From Bacillota bacterium (GTDB taxonomy: Bacteria > Bacillota > Clostridia > Lachnospirales > Lachnospiraceae), in assembly GCA_023423045.1 (NCBI GenBank), contig JAFAGA010000068.1, positions 62,001-126,000 on the forward strand: a DNA stretch of 64,000 bases. The letters run 5' to 3'. The position numbers were made by a program, and so were the translations under genes. Within the stretch, counting starts at the first letter, position 1; every line of letters begins with the position of its first letter. Below, in pieces: positions 34,065-43,778 of this stretch. The notes under the pieces are model-generated. The model was not told where the DNA came from. It saw only the letters and a list, made by a program, of their open reading frames with translations, and did not search any database.

Positions 34065-35351
34065 TTGAAAATATATGAGAGAATTAAAAGAAATAACTTT
34101 GCAAAAAGTGTGATGCTACTTACAAGTGGGACTGCTATAGCACAGGTAATAAATATTATTTTATCACCTGTTATTACTAGGATATACAATCCTAATAGCT
34201 ATGGTGTTTTAACAGTATTTACAGCTATCTTAGGTATGATTAGTTTATTAGGATCATTATCATATGAAAGCGCGATTCCAATTGTTGAAGAAGATGACAA
34301 AGCAATAAATATTCTTTCTCTTAGTTTTATAATACTAATATTAAATACATTATTAATGACTATAGTTATCCTTATATTTGGGGATACATTATTAATTATT
34401 CTAGACGCTCAAACAGTTATTAGATATAAGTATTTTATCCCGCTTGGTTTTTTTGCTACCGGTCTATACACCATTGTTATGCATTGGGCTTACAGAAGAA
34501 AAGACTATACTTCAATAACTAAGACTAAATATTCTCAAGTTATATTTTCTAATATAATAAAAATAGTATTTGGGATAGTATCCTCAAGTCCTTTAGGATT
34601 GATTATTGGTAGAGTAATTGGACAAAGTGCTGGAATTACAACATTAAGTAAATCAATTAGAAAAAAAGATTACCAACTTTTTAGTCAAGTTAATAAAAAA
34701 ACTATTATTTGGGGTTTGAAAAGATATAGCAATTTTATGAAGTACTCTACTCCAAGCACTTTAATAGTATCATTAAGTTCTAGAGTGCCAGTTATATTTA
34801 TTACTAGTTTATATGGATTGGAATCAGCGGGATTGTACGGTTTAGCAATGAATATTTCATTTATTCCTATGACGTTTATCGGAAAGTCTATACAAGATGT
34901 TTTTTTTGTAGAGTCATCAAAGAATGCCAGACAAAATCCAATAGATATAAAGAGGTTATCAAACAAATTGTTGGTCAATCTGGCTGTTTTGGGAATTGTA
35001 CCCATTATAATCATTGTTTTTGGCGGTACATATTTATTCCCATTAGTTTTTGGAAGTGAATGGTATGAGGCGGGTATTCATGCAAGATTAATAGCCATTT
35101 ATGTCTATACTCATTTTTTATTTCAACCGTTTATATCAATTTATACTATATATGAAGAGCAAAGACTCCTTTTTGTTTTAAATATACTAAAGATAATTTG
35201 TGTTGTTATTGTTTTTTTACTTGCTAAGTTGTTATATTTAACAGTGTATAAGACAGTGTTTATTTTCAGTTGTGTCATGGCTTTTTTTGAGCTTTTTAGT
35301 TATATTCTTTCAAGATTTATAATTGAAAAAAATATAAGAATGCTAAAATAA
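34065..35351 (+). CDS. wzx: Polysaccharide repeat-unit flippase, Wzx-like
   Basis: MATE/PST-type lipid-linked oligosaccharide flippase, 428 residues with about twelve predicted helices. The start LLTSGTAIAQVINIILSP and the central FVESSKNAR region are typical. TTG 34065 is preferred, with AAGGA about 10 bases upstream. A TTG at 34047 has no ribosome binding site. The gene is complete and very AT-rich. It should translocate undecaprenyl-linked repeat units for Wzy. Confidence 0.85.
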   Translation: MKIYERIKRNNFAKSVMLLTSGTAIAQVINIILSPVITRIYNPNSYGVLTVFTAILGMISLLGSLSYESAIPIVEEDDKAINILSLSFIILILNTLLMTIVILIFGDTLLIILDAQTVIRYKYFIPLGFFATGLYTIVMHWAYRRKDYTSITKTKYSQVIFSNIIKIVFGIVSSSPLGLIIGRVIGQSAGITTLSKSIRKKDYQLFSQVNKKTIIWGLKRYSNFMKYSTPSTLIVSLSSRVPVIFITSLYGLESAGLYGLAMNISFIPMTFIGKSIQDVFFVESSKNARQNPIDIKRLSNKLLVNLAVLGIVPIIIIVFGGTYLFPLVFGSEWYEAGIHARLIAIYVYTHFLFQPFISIYTIYEEQRLLFVLNILKIICVVIVFLLAKLLYLTVYKTVFIFSCVMAFFELFSYILSRFIIEKNIRMLK

Positions 35352-35408
35352 AGAATAATATGTGAGGGGGGTTAAGATTATTCTAGTGAATAATCCTATA
35401 ACTAAGAT

Positions 35409-36371
35409 ATGAATAAAAATTTTAAAGTAGATGTTCCAGTGATGCTTTTTATATTTGTAAGACCTCATACGTTAACGAAAGTATTTGAAGTTATTAGCGA
35501 CGTGAAGCCTAGTGTTCTGTTTCTAGTTTCTGACGGACCTAGAGAAAATGTCCCAACTGATAAAGAGAAAATATTAAAGAGCAGAGAAGTTGTTGATACC
35601 ATTGATTGGGACTGCGAAGTCCATAGATTATACTCGGACACTAACCAAGGAATGTATGAAACTGAAAGAATGGCAAGAGAGTATGCTTTCAAATACGTCG
35701 ATAGATTAATATTATTAGAAGATGATGTTATTCCTTCTAAGAGCTTCTTTAAATTTTGTGGTGAATTACTAGAAGAGTATAAGGATGATTACAGAATTAA
35801 CAGAATTTGTGGAATGAATCATCTAGGAGTATATAAAGAACCATCCTCAGATTATTTTTTTTCTAAGGAGGGTTCTATCTGGGGATATGCTATTTGGAAG
35901 CGAACTCATGAAAACTATGATTATAGTTTTCATTATTCTGAAGATAAATATACGATTAAAAGACTTATGGAAAACACTTTAAAGGGAAAGAAGATGAAGG
36001 CTAAGTATTTAAATTTCCCAAAAGGAATTTTTGTTGATGGTAAAAGGCCGGGACCAGAGTTTTTTCTTTCTTCAGCTTGTGAATTATATCATCAATTAAA
36101 CATTGTTTCAAGTATAAATCTAGTTAAAAATATTGGTGTTGGTCAAGAGTCTACTAATTCAGGAAAAGAATATAGATTATTGCCAAAAGGGATCAGAAGA
36201 GTTTTTAATATGGAAACATATGAGCATTCTTTTCCATTGCAACATCCAAAATATGTTATTGAAGATAGAAGATATTTGAAAAAAGTATACAGAATTATGG
36301 GATGGGGGCACCCGCTAGTAATTTTATATAGGAAAATCGAGATTTTTCTAAGAAAAAGGATTTGGAGGTAG
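35409..36371 (+). CDS. Glycosyltransferase, GT-A fold (GT2/GNT-I-like)
   Basis: A 320-residue predicted inverting glycosyltransferase. The start VPVMLFIFVRPHTLTKVFE and the metal-binding LLEDDVIPSKSFFKF near residue 100 (E-D-D in place of DxD) match bacterial GNT-I/HlpA-like GT-A proteins that act on polysaccharide repeat units. No convincing Shine-Dalgarno lies within 15 bases of the ATG. GAGGGGGG is further upstream, and no better in-frame start was found. Substrate is unknown. Confidence 0.75.
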   Translation: MNKNFKVDVPVMLFIFVRPHTLTKVFEVISDVKPSVLFLVSDGPRENVPTDKEKILKSREVVDTIDWDCEVHRLYSDTNQGMYETERMAREYAFKYVDRLILLEDDVIPSKSFFKFCGELLEEYKDDYRINRICGMNHLGVYKEPSSDYFFSKEGSIWGYAIWKRTHENYDYSFHYSEDKYTIKRLMENTLKGKKMKAKYLNFPKGIFVDGKRPGPEFFLSSACELYHQLNIVSSINLVKNIGVGQESTNSGKEYRLLPKGIRRVFNMETYEHSFPLQHPKYVIEDRRYLKKVYRIMGWGHPLVILYRKIEIFLRKRIWR

Positions 36372-36376
36372 CATAA

Positions 36377-37075
36377 ATGAAAGTCGGAATAATGCAGCCA
36401 TACTTCTTTCCGTATATTGGGTATTGGCAATTAATGAATGCAGTTGATAAATATGTGATCTACGACGATGTTAATTATATTAAAGGAGGTTGGATTAACA
36501 GAAATCGTATACTTATCGATGGGCAACCCAAAATGTTGAATATTAAACTAAATGGTGCAAGTTCTAATAAATTTATTAATGAAGTGATGGTATCAAGGGA
36601 TAGTGTTTTCAAAAAAAAATTATTGAAAACTATATCACATTCATACAAAAAAGCCCCACTTTATGAAAAAGTATATCCATTAATAGAAAAGATTATTCTT
36701 TATGAGGAAGAACAGTTAGCGCTATATTTACAAAATACAATAGAAATGATTGCAGATTATTTAGAAATGAACACCCAATTCATTTTGTCATCAAATATTG
36801 AGAAAAACAATCTATTAACTGGCCAAGAAAAAGTTATAGAAATTTGCAAAATATTGGAAGCTAACGAATACTATAATGCCATCGGAGGAAAAGAACTTTA
36901 TTCTAAAGAGTTATTTAATGAGAATAATATTAGTTTGAAATTTCTTCATACTGATTTAATTGAATATAATCAATTTGATAATGAATTCGAACCAAATTTA
37001 TCAGTAATAGATATAATGATGTTTAATTCAAAAGATGAAATAAACAGTATGATGAATTCTTATAGTTTAATATAG
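36377..37075 (+). CDS. WbqC-like family protein
   Basis: A 232-residue protein with the WbqC family start MQPYFFPYIGYWQLMNAVD and VIYDDVNYIKGGWINRNRI. It also carries the C-terminal pattern with LSVIDIMMFNS. WbqC-like proteins occur in O-antigen loci beside aminotransferases and acyltransferases that build N-acylated amino sugars, and their exact reaction is poorly defined. GGAGG precedes the ATG. It begins a four-gene cassette with tight spacing and two overlaps. Confidence 0.85.
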   Translation: MKVGIMQPYFFPYIGYWQLMNAVDKYVIYDDVNYIKGGWINRNRILIDGQPKMLNIKLNGASSNKFINEVMVSRDSVFKKKLLKTISHSYKKAPLYEKVYPLIEKIILYEEEQLALYLQNTIEMIADYLEMNTQFILSSNIEKNNLLTGQEKVIEICKILEANEYYNAIGGKELYSKELFNENNISLKFLHTDLIEYNQFDNEFEPNLSVIDIMMFNSKDEINSMMNSYSLI

Positions 37076-37088
37076 AAAGGGTAATAAA

Positions 37089-38042
37089 ATGAAAGAAATT
37101 GGCGGTTACTTTCAATTAGATGAGTTTGTAAAAGAGCCATATTATAGAAATATGATAGAATTGAATACTGGTAGAAACGCATTGCTTTATTTGGTTATGG
37201 CTAAGAATATTAAAAAGGTTTATATACCAAACTTGTTGTGTAATTCTGTTACTGATGTGTTAAAACAACACTCAGTTCAGTATGATTTTTATGATATTGG
37301 CAAGGATCTTTTACCATTATTCAGCATCAAAATGAAACCCGATGAGTTCTTATATATTGTTAATTATTACGGTCAAATTGACAACAATATAATTAGAGAA
37401 TACAAAGAGAAATTCAAACGTATAATCATCGATAATACTCAAGCATTTTTTCAAGATCCTGTTGTAGGTGTTGATACAATTTATTCATGTAGGAAATTTT
37501 TTGGTGTACCTGATGGGGCATATTTATTTACGGACGCATTTTTTGAACTAGAACTTAAAATTGATAAATCAAAGGATCGTATGGCACATATTTTAGGGAG
37601 ATATGAAGGAGCAGCTTCAGATTTTTATATATATTTTCAAATGAATGATGAATCATTTTATAATCTAGAGCTTAGATGGATGTCGAAACTCACAAAAAAT
37701 TTACTAGGTGCTATCGACTATGAAAATACTAAAGAATCGAGGAATCAGAATTTTGCTTATATATTTGATGATTTACAATATATGAATAAATTAATGGTCA
37801 AAAAAACAGAAGGTGCTTATGCTTATCCGTTCTATTGCAATGAAGGCATGAAAGTCAGAAATAAATTAGCTGAAAAAAAAATTTATATACCTACTTTGTG
37901 GCCCAATGTTTTACAAACTATGAGAAAAGGAAGTGTGGAATATGATTATGCTGCCAACATATTGCCGCTACCTTGTGACCAGAGATACAAGAAAGATGAT
38001 ATGGATATTCTGATTAAAGAGGTGAAAAAGTGTATAGATTAA
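37089..38042 (+). CDS. Divergent DegT-like PLP-fold protein
   Basis: A 317-residue protein with an aminotransferase-like start ELNTGRNALLYLVMAKN. An IIIDNTQAFFQDP strand stands where DegT proteins carry the Asp that binds the pyridine nitrogen. YSCRKFFGVPDGAYLF aligns with the PLP-lysine loop, so the lysine may be retained. It is shorter than, and clearly different from, the canonical DegT protein three genes later. It may be a partner subunit, a degenerate acyl-transfer protein or an independent aminotransferase. The next gene overlaps its end by 13 bases. Confidence 0.6.
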   Translation: MKEIGGYFQLDEFVKEPYYRNMIELNTGRNALLYLVMAKNIKKVYIPNLLCNSVTDVLKQHSVQYDFYDIGKDLLPLFSIKMKPDEFLYIVNYYGQIDNNIIREYKEKFKRIIIDNTQAFFQDPVVGVDTIYSCRKFFGVPDGAYLFTDAFFELELKIDKSKDRMAHILGRYEGAASDFYIYFQMNDESFYNLELRWMSKLTKNLLGAIDYENTKESRNQNFAYIFDDLQYMNKLMVKKTEGAYAYPFYCNEGMKVRNKLAEKKIYIPTLWPNVLQTMRKGSVEYDYAANILPLPCDQRYKKDDMDILIKEVKKCID

Positions 38043-38554
38043 GAGAACTTGAGCGAAAAGATATTTCAGCAATAAATAAATGGCGTTCGAACAGGAAATT
38101 AATAGATTATTTAGGTGCTCCATTTCGATTCATAAATAATGAAATTGATGATAAATGGTTTGATAATTATTTGGCTAATCGACATTCTAATATTAGATGT
38201 ACAATAGTTGATGATGATAATAATATACTTGGACTTGTAAGTTTAACAGAAATTGATCGATTAAATCAAAGCGCGACTTTTCACATAATGATTGGAGATA
38301 GTAACAGTCGAGGAAAAGGAATTGGAAGCTTTGCTACTTATGATATGTTGAAACACGCTTTTTATGATATGAACTTGAATAGAATAGAATTAACTGTTCT
38401 TGATAGCAATTATAGAGCAATAAAAATGTATGAGAAGATAGGTTTTAAACAAGAAGGTATAAAAAAGCAAGCAATCTATAAGAATGGCACGTTTGTTGAT
38501 ATGATAATAATGGCAATTCTAAAAAAGGATTTTACTCATGAGGTAAGCTTATGA
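38030..38554 (+). CDS. GNAT-family N-acetyltransferase
   Basis: A 174-residue RimJ/RimL-type acetyltransferase. The start is GTG 38030 with AGAGGTG upstream, overlapping the previous gene by 13 bases. The acetyl-CoA loop is GDSNSRGKGIGSFATYDML, followed by LNRIELTVLDSNYRAIKMYE and KIGFKQEGI. It most likely acetylates the 4-amino group made by the DegT aminotransferase that overlaps its end by four bases. It is AT-rich and belongs to the same cassette. Confidence 0.85.
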   Translation: MYRLRELERKDISAINKWRSNRKLIDYLGAPFRFINNEIDDKWFDNYLANRHSNIRCTIVDDDNNILGLVSLTEIDRLNQSATFHIMIGDSNSRGKGIGSFATYDMLKHAFYDMNLNRIELTVLDSNYRAIKMYEKIGFKQEGIKKQAIYKNGTFVDMIIMAILKKDFTHEVSL

Positions 38555-39645
38555 ATAAAATAATTAATGTAACTCGTTCATCCATGCCTCCATTAGAAGA
38601 ATATATTAATGAAATAAAAGGTTTGTGGGAAAGTCACTGGTTAACAAATATGGGGGAGAAACATCTTGAATTTGAGGACAAGCTTACTGACTATCTAAAA
38701 ATAAATAATATTACGCTATTTACAAATGGACATCTAGCGTTAGAATGTGCCATTGCAGCTCTCAATCTTACTGGTGAGGTTATCACTACACCGTATACAT
38801 TTGTCTCGACAACTCATGCTATTGTCAGGAATGGGCTAAAGCCAGTTTTTTGTGACATAAATCCTGAAGATTATACAATTGATTTTACCAAAATAGAAGA
38901 ATTGATCACGGAAAAAACAAGCGCAATTATTCCAGTACATGTATACGGGAATGTCTGTAAAATTGAAGAAATCCAAAGAATTGCTGATAAGTATAACCTA
39001 AGAGTGATTTATGATGCAGCTCATACTTTTGGTGCTACTGTCAACGGAGTAGGTATTGGAAGTTTTGGCGATATATCCATGTTTAGTTTTCACGCAACAA
39101 AAGTATTTAACACAATTGAAGGTGGAGCACTCACATATAACAACCCTAAACTTCAACAGGTTTTAAATGACATTAAAAATTTTGGAATTGCTGGTCCTGA
39201 AACCATCAAATATATTGGCGGAAATGCCAAAATGAATGAATTTCAAGCAGCTATGGGGCTGTGCAATTTAAGACATGTAGATGAAGAAATTAATAAAAGG
39301 AAGTTAATAGTTGACCGATATAACGAAAATCTGAGTAATACTAATGGAATTGTTTTGTCTAAGCCACAAAAGGGAGTCAAAAGCAATTATGCATATTTTC
39401 CTGTAATATTTAATGGTTTCAAGAAAGACAGAAATCAAGTTTTTGAAGAACTCAAGGCGAATAATATTATAGCAAGAAAATATTTTTATCCACTTACAAA
39501 TGCCATTGAATGTTATAAGGAGGAATATAATGTTGATGATACCCCAGTAGCAAAATATATTGCAGAACGTGTGCTGACGCTACCATTATATTCAGATTTA
39601 AGACTAGAAGATATTGATAGAATCTGCGAAATTATTAAGCGATAA
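38551..39645 (+). CDS. DegT/DnrJ/EryC1 family sugar aminotransferase
   Basis: PLP-dependent aminotransferase of 364 residues acting on a 4-keto (or 3-keto) sugar nucleotide. It has TPYTFVSTTHAIV, the pyridine-binding IYDAAHTFGA, the Schiff-base lysine in SFHATKVFNTIEGGAL, and GNAKMNEFQAAMGL. It starts at ATG 38551 inside the ATGA overlap with the acetyltransferase. The likely substrate is the 4-keto-6-deoxy product of a dehydratase such as the CapD-like protein. The gene ends the AT-rich train just before insertion-sequence wreckage. Confidence 0.9.
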   Translation: MNKIINVTRSSMPPLEEYINEIKGLWESHWLTNMGEKHLEFEDKLTDYLKINNITLFTNGHLALECAIAALNLTGEVITTPYTFVSTTHAIVRNGLKPVFCDINPEDYTIDFTKIEELITEKTSAIIPVHVYGNVCKIEEIQRIADKYNLRVIYDAAHTFGATVNGVGIGSFGDISMFSFHATKVFNTIEGGALTYNNPKLQQVLNDIKNFGIAGPETIKYIGGNAKMNEFQAAMGLCNLRHVDEEINKRKLIVDRYNENLSNTNGIVLSKPQKGVKSNYAYFPVIFNGFKKDRNQVFEELKANNIIARKYFYPLTNAIECYKEEYNVDDTPVAKYIAERVLTLPLYSDLRLEDIDRICEIIKR

Positions 39646-39723
39646 GTCCAGCTAAGAAATGTCAATAGTTAAATCTAAAAATATTTGATAATTCTTCAAG
39701 TTAAAAAAGGGTAACATTAATAA

Positions 39724-39748
39724 GCCTTTTGAGAAAATCTCAAAAGCC
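39724..39748. other. Inverted repeat next to the IS110 remnant
   Basis: GCCTTTTGAGA and TCTCAAAAGCC form an eleven-base near-perfect dyad with a three-base loop. It lies between the convergent aminotransferase and transposase genes and may be a shared terminator, although no clear T-tract follows on either strand. Confidence 0.45.
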
Positions 39749-39771
39749 GAAAAGCAGGCTATGGATTTACT

Positions 39772-41033
39772 TTATGCAGCTTTATCGCATTTAGCTTTTA
39801 AGTAATTCGTTTGATGTTGCTCTGGTGTGATGATGGTAAATTCTTTTTCATCACGGAGGATTGCAAATACAATGTTACAGACCTTATGCATGACGGCACC
39901 AAGTGCAACCATTTTAGGTTTTGACTGGCACTTCTTTAAATAATAATCACGTAACACTGGATTTTTAGCCGAACCATTGCGGTTCTTACTGATGCTGATT
40001 AAAGCCATTGTATGGAGGACCCTTCGGGCAACCCTGGAGCCACGTTTTGACACAGAGATTTTAGTGCCTTCAAACTTCCCGGATTGTTTTACCGCAGGAT
40101 CCAGTCCAAAGTAAGCAAACAGTTGTTTCGGTGAGTGAAATGCTGAGAAGTGTCCGATTTCACCCATCAGGCTTACAGCGGATAAAAAGCCGGCGCCTTT
40201 GTAAGACTCAATCAGATGGATCTGCTTTACAAAATCAGTAGTTTCATTCGCAGAAACCATTTCGTGCATTTCAGAAAGAAGAGAAGCTATTTCATTATCA
40301 TAGTTTCTGATAAAACGAATATACAGCCGGATCCGTTTGAAATTACTGCTTACGGAATGACCGAAGGATTTTGTGTCATTTGCAGACTGGATTATGGCAT
40401 GATATTTATTTGTAGCATATGTAATCCCAAATCTGGCAGTGGATCTTATACAGGTGATAATCTCTTCTTTTGAAGCATTCAGGAACGCCCCGGGAGACGT
40501 GTATTTCTCTAATAAGGTCAGCGATGTATTTGTAGTTATTTTAGAAAAGATTTTTAGATACTGGGGAAATACCATCCGCAGTTCGCCCTACAGCTTATTC
40601 ACGTAAGCGGAACGCTTATCCATTAGATCATAATACTCCCTTGAAAGGTTTCTCAGGTTCAGGGCGAGATCCGATGGCATAAGGGATACCTTTAAGTCAG
40701 GTTTTAGACCTACTAAGGCAGCTTTTCTTGAATCAAAACGATCATTATGTACTTTTTTAATGTTAATGTTTGTGCTATTCTTAGTGATGATAGGATTGAT
40801 AACCGAGCAGTTAAAACCCTTATCACGAAGATAGCAGAAGAGTGGGTAATGATAAATCCCGTGGATTCCAGAAAGATGCGACTTTCTAAGGAATACAGCT
40901 CTTCTGCTTCTTTTATTTTTGTAACAGATGAGCTTAAGGAATTCAGGTCAGAATGTAGGATTTTAAAAGGTTTTCCCACAAAGGTCTGGTTAGGTAGTGC
41001 GATAGACATCCAACTAAAGTCGTAAGCGTCAAA
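39772..41033 (-). pseudogene. IS110-family transposase, disrupted
   Basis: Reading the minus strand, the C-terminal Transposase_20 part (39772-40575) is open and shows YKGAGFLSAVSLMGEIGHF, LFAYFGLDPAVKQSGKF and SVSKRGSRVARRVLHTMAL. Upstream, the sequence continues through an in-frame TAG (VNKL-stop-GELRMVFPQ). It then runs in the same frame through PLFCYLRDKGFNCSVINP before a frameshift just after FLESTG. The N-terminal KPFKILHSDLNSL lies in the shifted frame. The 5' end is missing where a group II intron begins near 41034. One frameshift, one nonsense codon and a lost start make it inactive. Confidence 0.88.
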
Positions 41034-41557
41034 GTGTGTCCTGAATGCCACCCAAAAGTGGCAATGCTATAAAAGAGATGAGGGTAGGGCCCTCGGAATC
41101 GGTATTCAGGTGCAGATTCCAAACCACCTTTAGGTGCTGTAGTGAAAGCTATGGTATTGAGCGTAAAGGAAAAGACTGAATTATCAGCCAGGTGTGTGTC
41201 ATGGAGCTGAACGAAAGTGAAGTGTCCGATGAAGCATCGTAAATACAAATTGTAGTCGAAACCATTTAGTTTTTGACCTAGATGGGATAGAGCTCGAAGG
41301 AAACCTGATTACTGTTCGAGCGACTACCGGTGTAAAGGCAACAGGAACATGACATTGGCTCTTTTATGGAACAGGAGAAGCCGGATTGATAATGATAAGC
41401 GAAAATCCAAGACGTCAGGTTAGAGGATGATAGTAGCAATGTATCAATCAGGTGCGGATGGATTTGTAGTAGTGATGATATTTCTGTAATGGAAATGGAG
41501 CGAAGAAATCCAGTTGTTTAAATTCAATATAAAACAACCATAAAGTGGGAGGATTTT
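41034..41557 (+). ncRNA. Group II intron ribozyme, 5' part (domains I-III)
   Basis: GTGTGTC at 41034 matches the GUGYG 5' splice site. Ribozyme-like sequence follows, with GATGAGGGTAGGGCCCTCGG, then TGAACGAAAGTGAAGTGTCC, and further stems, up to an intron-encoded protein gene with a GGGAGG ribosome binding site. No domain V (the usual AGCCGT...GGTTCGG hairpin) was found after the protein gene, so the intron is 3'-truncated and should not splice. It sits antisense within the IS110 transposase remnant. Confidence 0.75.
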
Positions 41558-42393
41558 ATGATTGAAGCAAAACCTTTTAACATCACACAACAGGAGGTCT
41601 TAATAGCTTATAAGCAGGTTAAGGCTAACAAAGGTACTGGTGGGATAGATGGTATTGATCTAGTGCAATTCGAGGAAAATCTTAAAGGAAACCTATATAA
41701 GATATGGAATAGAATGGCATCAGGAAGCTACTTTCCGAAAGCAGTGCGAGGTGTTGAAATTCCTAAGAAAAATGGTAAAAAGAGATTGTTGGGAATACCA
41801 ACAATTGAAGACAGAGTTGCACAAATGGTTGTCAGAAACCGTTTCGAACCGAAGGTGGAACCAGCATTCATGACAGAGTCTTATGGATACAGGCCAAATA
41901 AGTCAGCCTGGATGCTATAAAAGCAACGAGGGAAAGATGCTGGCAGTATGAATGGGTGTTGGAACTGGATATTGTTGGTCTGTTTGACAACATAGATCAT
42001 GAGTTGTTACTTAAGGCTATTCAGGCACATACAGATGACAAAATGGAAATCTTGTATATTACTAGATTTCTCAAAACAGACATAGTTATGCCAGATGGAA
42101 ATATCCGAGAGAGAATCGCAGGAACACCACAAGGCGGAGTGATTAGTCCAGTTTTGGCAAATCTCTTTATGCACTATGTCTTTGACAAGTGGATGAATTA
42201 TAATTTCCCACAAATCAAATGGGCGAGATATGCGGATGACGCGGTTATTCATTGTGTCAGCGAAAAGCAAGCATTATATATAAAACAACGTCTGGAAAGA
42301 CAGTTATGTTTATGTAAGTTACAGATGGAGCTACTACTTAGAACCATTCAAATCAGGGGCATGGGTTCCTTTTTAGATTTTTACTCTTTATAA
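41558..42393 (+). pseudogene. Group II intron reverse transcriptase/maturase (LtrA-like), frameshifted and truncated
   Basis: The first segment reads QVKANKGTGGIDGIDLVQF, PKKNGKKRLLGIPTIEDRV and ESYGYRPNKSA. A one-base insertion near 41907 then shifts the frame to a stop at 41920. In the next frame the protein resumes at 41908 with LDAIKATRERCWQYEWVL, LELDIVGLFDNIDHELL, GTPQGGVISPVLANLF and the catalytic YADDAVIH. After LCKLQM (about 42330) similarity to LtrA proteins stops, so the thumb, maturase X and endonuclease regions are missing. The element is dead. Confidence 0.88.
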
Positions 42394-42501
42394 TATGAAC
42401 GTCTGTATTATTTAAACAGGATGTAGGGGAGAAGGTATATATGAGGGATTTGAATATGAAAGATTAATTTTTAAAGAACTGTAATAATGTGAAGCCCTCT
42501 T

Positions 42502-42603
42502 GATGTAGTCGAAGCCAATGAACTCAAGAATTTCATGACAATATTGGTGAATGGGCAGCACTTACGTTATTTGGAGGGAATACTGGTCGCCTCTGAACGG
42601 TAA
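42502..42603 (+). pseudogene. Short unassigned coding remnant in the 42394-42739 gap
   Basis: A start-less open frame of 33 codons reads DVVEANELKNFMTILVNGQ and ends ILVASER with a TAA at 42601-42603. It is protein-like but not recognised. The rest of the 346-base gap holds only the promoter of the next gene. Confidence 0.2.
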
Positions 42604-42634
42604 CGAATACGGAAAACCCCCAAGCATTTGACCA

Positions 42635-42662
42635 TTGACTTTATAATGTATATTGTTATAAT
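42635..42662 (+). promoter_or_regulatory. Promoter of the Wzz-like gene
   Basis: TTGACT at 42635-42640 and a perfect TATAAT at 42657-42662 are separated by 16 bases, about 78 bases before the gene. Confidence 0.65.
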
Positions 42663-42739
42663 TAATTGAGGTACAATCATAATTACTTTATATTTTGCAA
42701 GTCTATTACAAATAGTATATAAGAAAGAGGAGTATGTAA

Positions 42740-43762
42740 ATGAGTAGCAGTCAGAATCGGGACGACCATATGGACAATGAAATTGATTTAAAAGACCTTT
42801 TAATAATCATTTGGAAGAGAAAATATACGATTATCGGTATAACGATGGTGTTTGCCATACTAACTGGGATTATTAGCGTATTTTTCATCTCTCCTGTTTA
42901 TGAGACAAGTGCTAATATTGTGATCAACATGCCGGAGACTTATCACACCAGATATGGAGACTACACGCTTCCGCTTTCAACGAATGATCAATATTTTCAG
43001 CTTTTGAAAAGTAATGATGTATTATTAGATACGATTGAGGATATGGAGCTGGAACAGAAGATAACGCTTCATCAGCTAAGCAACATGATATCAATGAAGC
43101 AGGCTGATAAGGATGCAACTAGCTTTACCTACGTTGTATCTGCCAATACGTCGGAGGAATCTTTTTATTTAGCGAAGACCCTGTATGATAATTATTTTGA
43201 GTTTGTTGATACAATGCTGAAGGAGCAGGCGGTTAATTATTTCTATAATAATTTCTCGGTCGAACTATTATCCTCGGAAAAATCCTTGGAAAAGGAGCAA
43301 CAGCTCTTGAAGCAGAACCAAGAGTTGTTAGCCCAGATAACAAAGGAATTTAAGACAGCGAACCTTGATGTTATTGATTATCTTGGCAAGGATGGAAATT
43401 ATATTCTTCCTGAAGATACCATTAATCCAAACTATATTAAAGTGGAAGCAGATGCTATCACCAATCAGCAAAACATTAATAATCTGACCAGTTCAATCGA
43501 TATTACAAAGCAGTATCTATCTCAATTGGAACAGGAGAAAGAAAATATTCAGAGTTATCGTGAGAACGGTAAAACAGAAGATAATATGATTGACATGGTT
43601 AACATAGTAGATTCGAATATCTACATGCCCTCCAGCTTAGTAGCACCGACTCAGAAGAGTAGTCCAAGAAACATGATGAACATCGCAATAGGTGCTGTGC
43701 TTGGGGGGATGATAGGTGTGTTTGCTGTCTTGTTTCGGGCATACTGGAAGAATGAATTATAA
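42740..43762 (+). CDS. Polysaccharide chain-length determinant, Wzz/CpsC type
   Basis: Polysaccharide co-polymerase of 340 residues. It has a membrane helix at about 33-52 (YTIIGITMVFAILTGIISVF) after the conserved EIDLKDLLIIIWKRK start. A long extracytoplasmic helical region with EKSLEKEQQLLKQNQ follows. A second helix at about 312-332 is preceded by the usual proline-containing APTQKSSPRN. It ends shortly after the second helix, with no fused tyrosine kinase, and no CpsD-type kinase gene follows. It has its own promoter and terminator. AAAGAGGAG is the ribosome binding site. Confidence 0.9.
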   Translation: MSSSQNRDDHMDNEIDLKDLLIIIWKRKYTIIGITMVFAILTGIISVFFISPVYETSANIVINMPETYHTRYGDYTLPLSTNDQYFQLLKSNDVLLDTIEDMELEQKITLHQLSNMISMKQADKDATSFTYVVSANTSEESFYLAKTLYDNYFEFVDTMLKEQAVNYFYNNFSVELLSSEKSLEKEQQLLKQNQELLAQITKEFKTANLDVIDYLGKDGNYILPEDTINPNYIKVEADAITNQQNINNLTSSIDITKQYLSQLEQEKENIQSYRENGKTEDNMIDMVNIVDSNIYMPSSLVAPTQKSSPRNMMNIAIGAVLGGMIGVFAVLFRAYWKNEL

Positions 43763-43778
43763 TGGAATGGTACATAAG

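Noticed and set aside
37089..38042. Calling the short DegT-like protein a plain aminotransferase
   Set aside because: It is shorter and much more diverged than the canonical DegT protein nearby. Only a generic PLP-fold description is supported.
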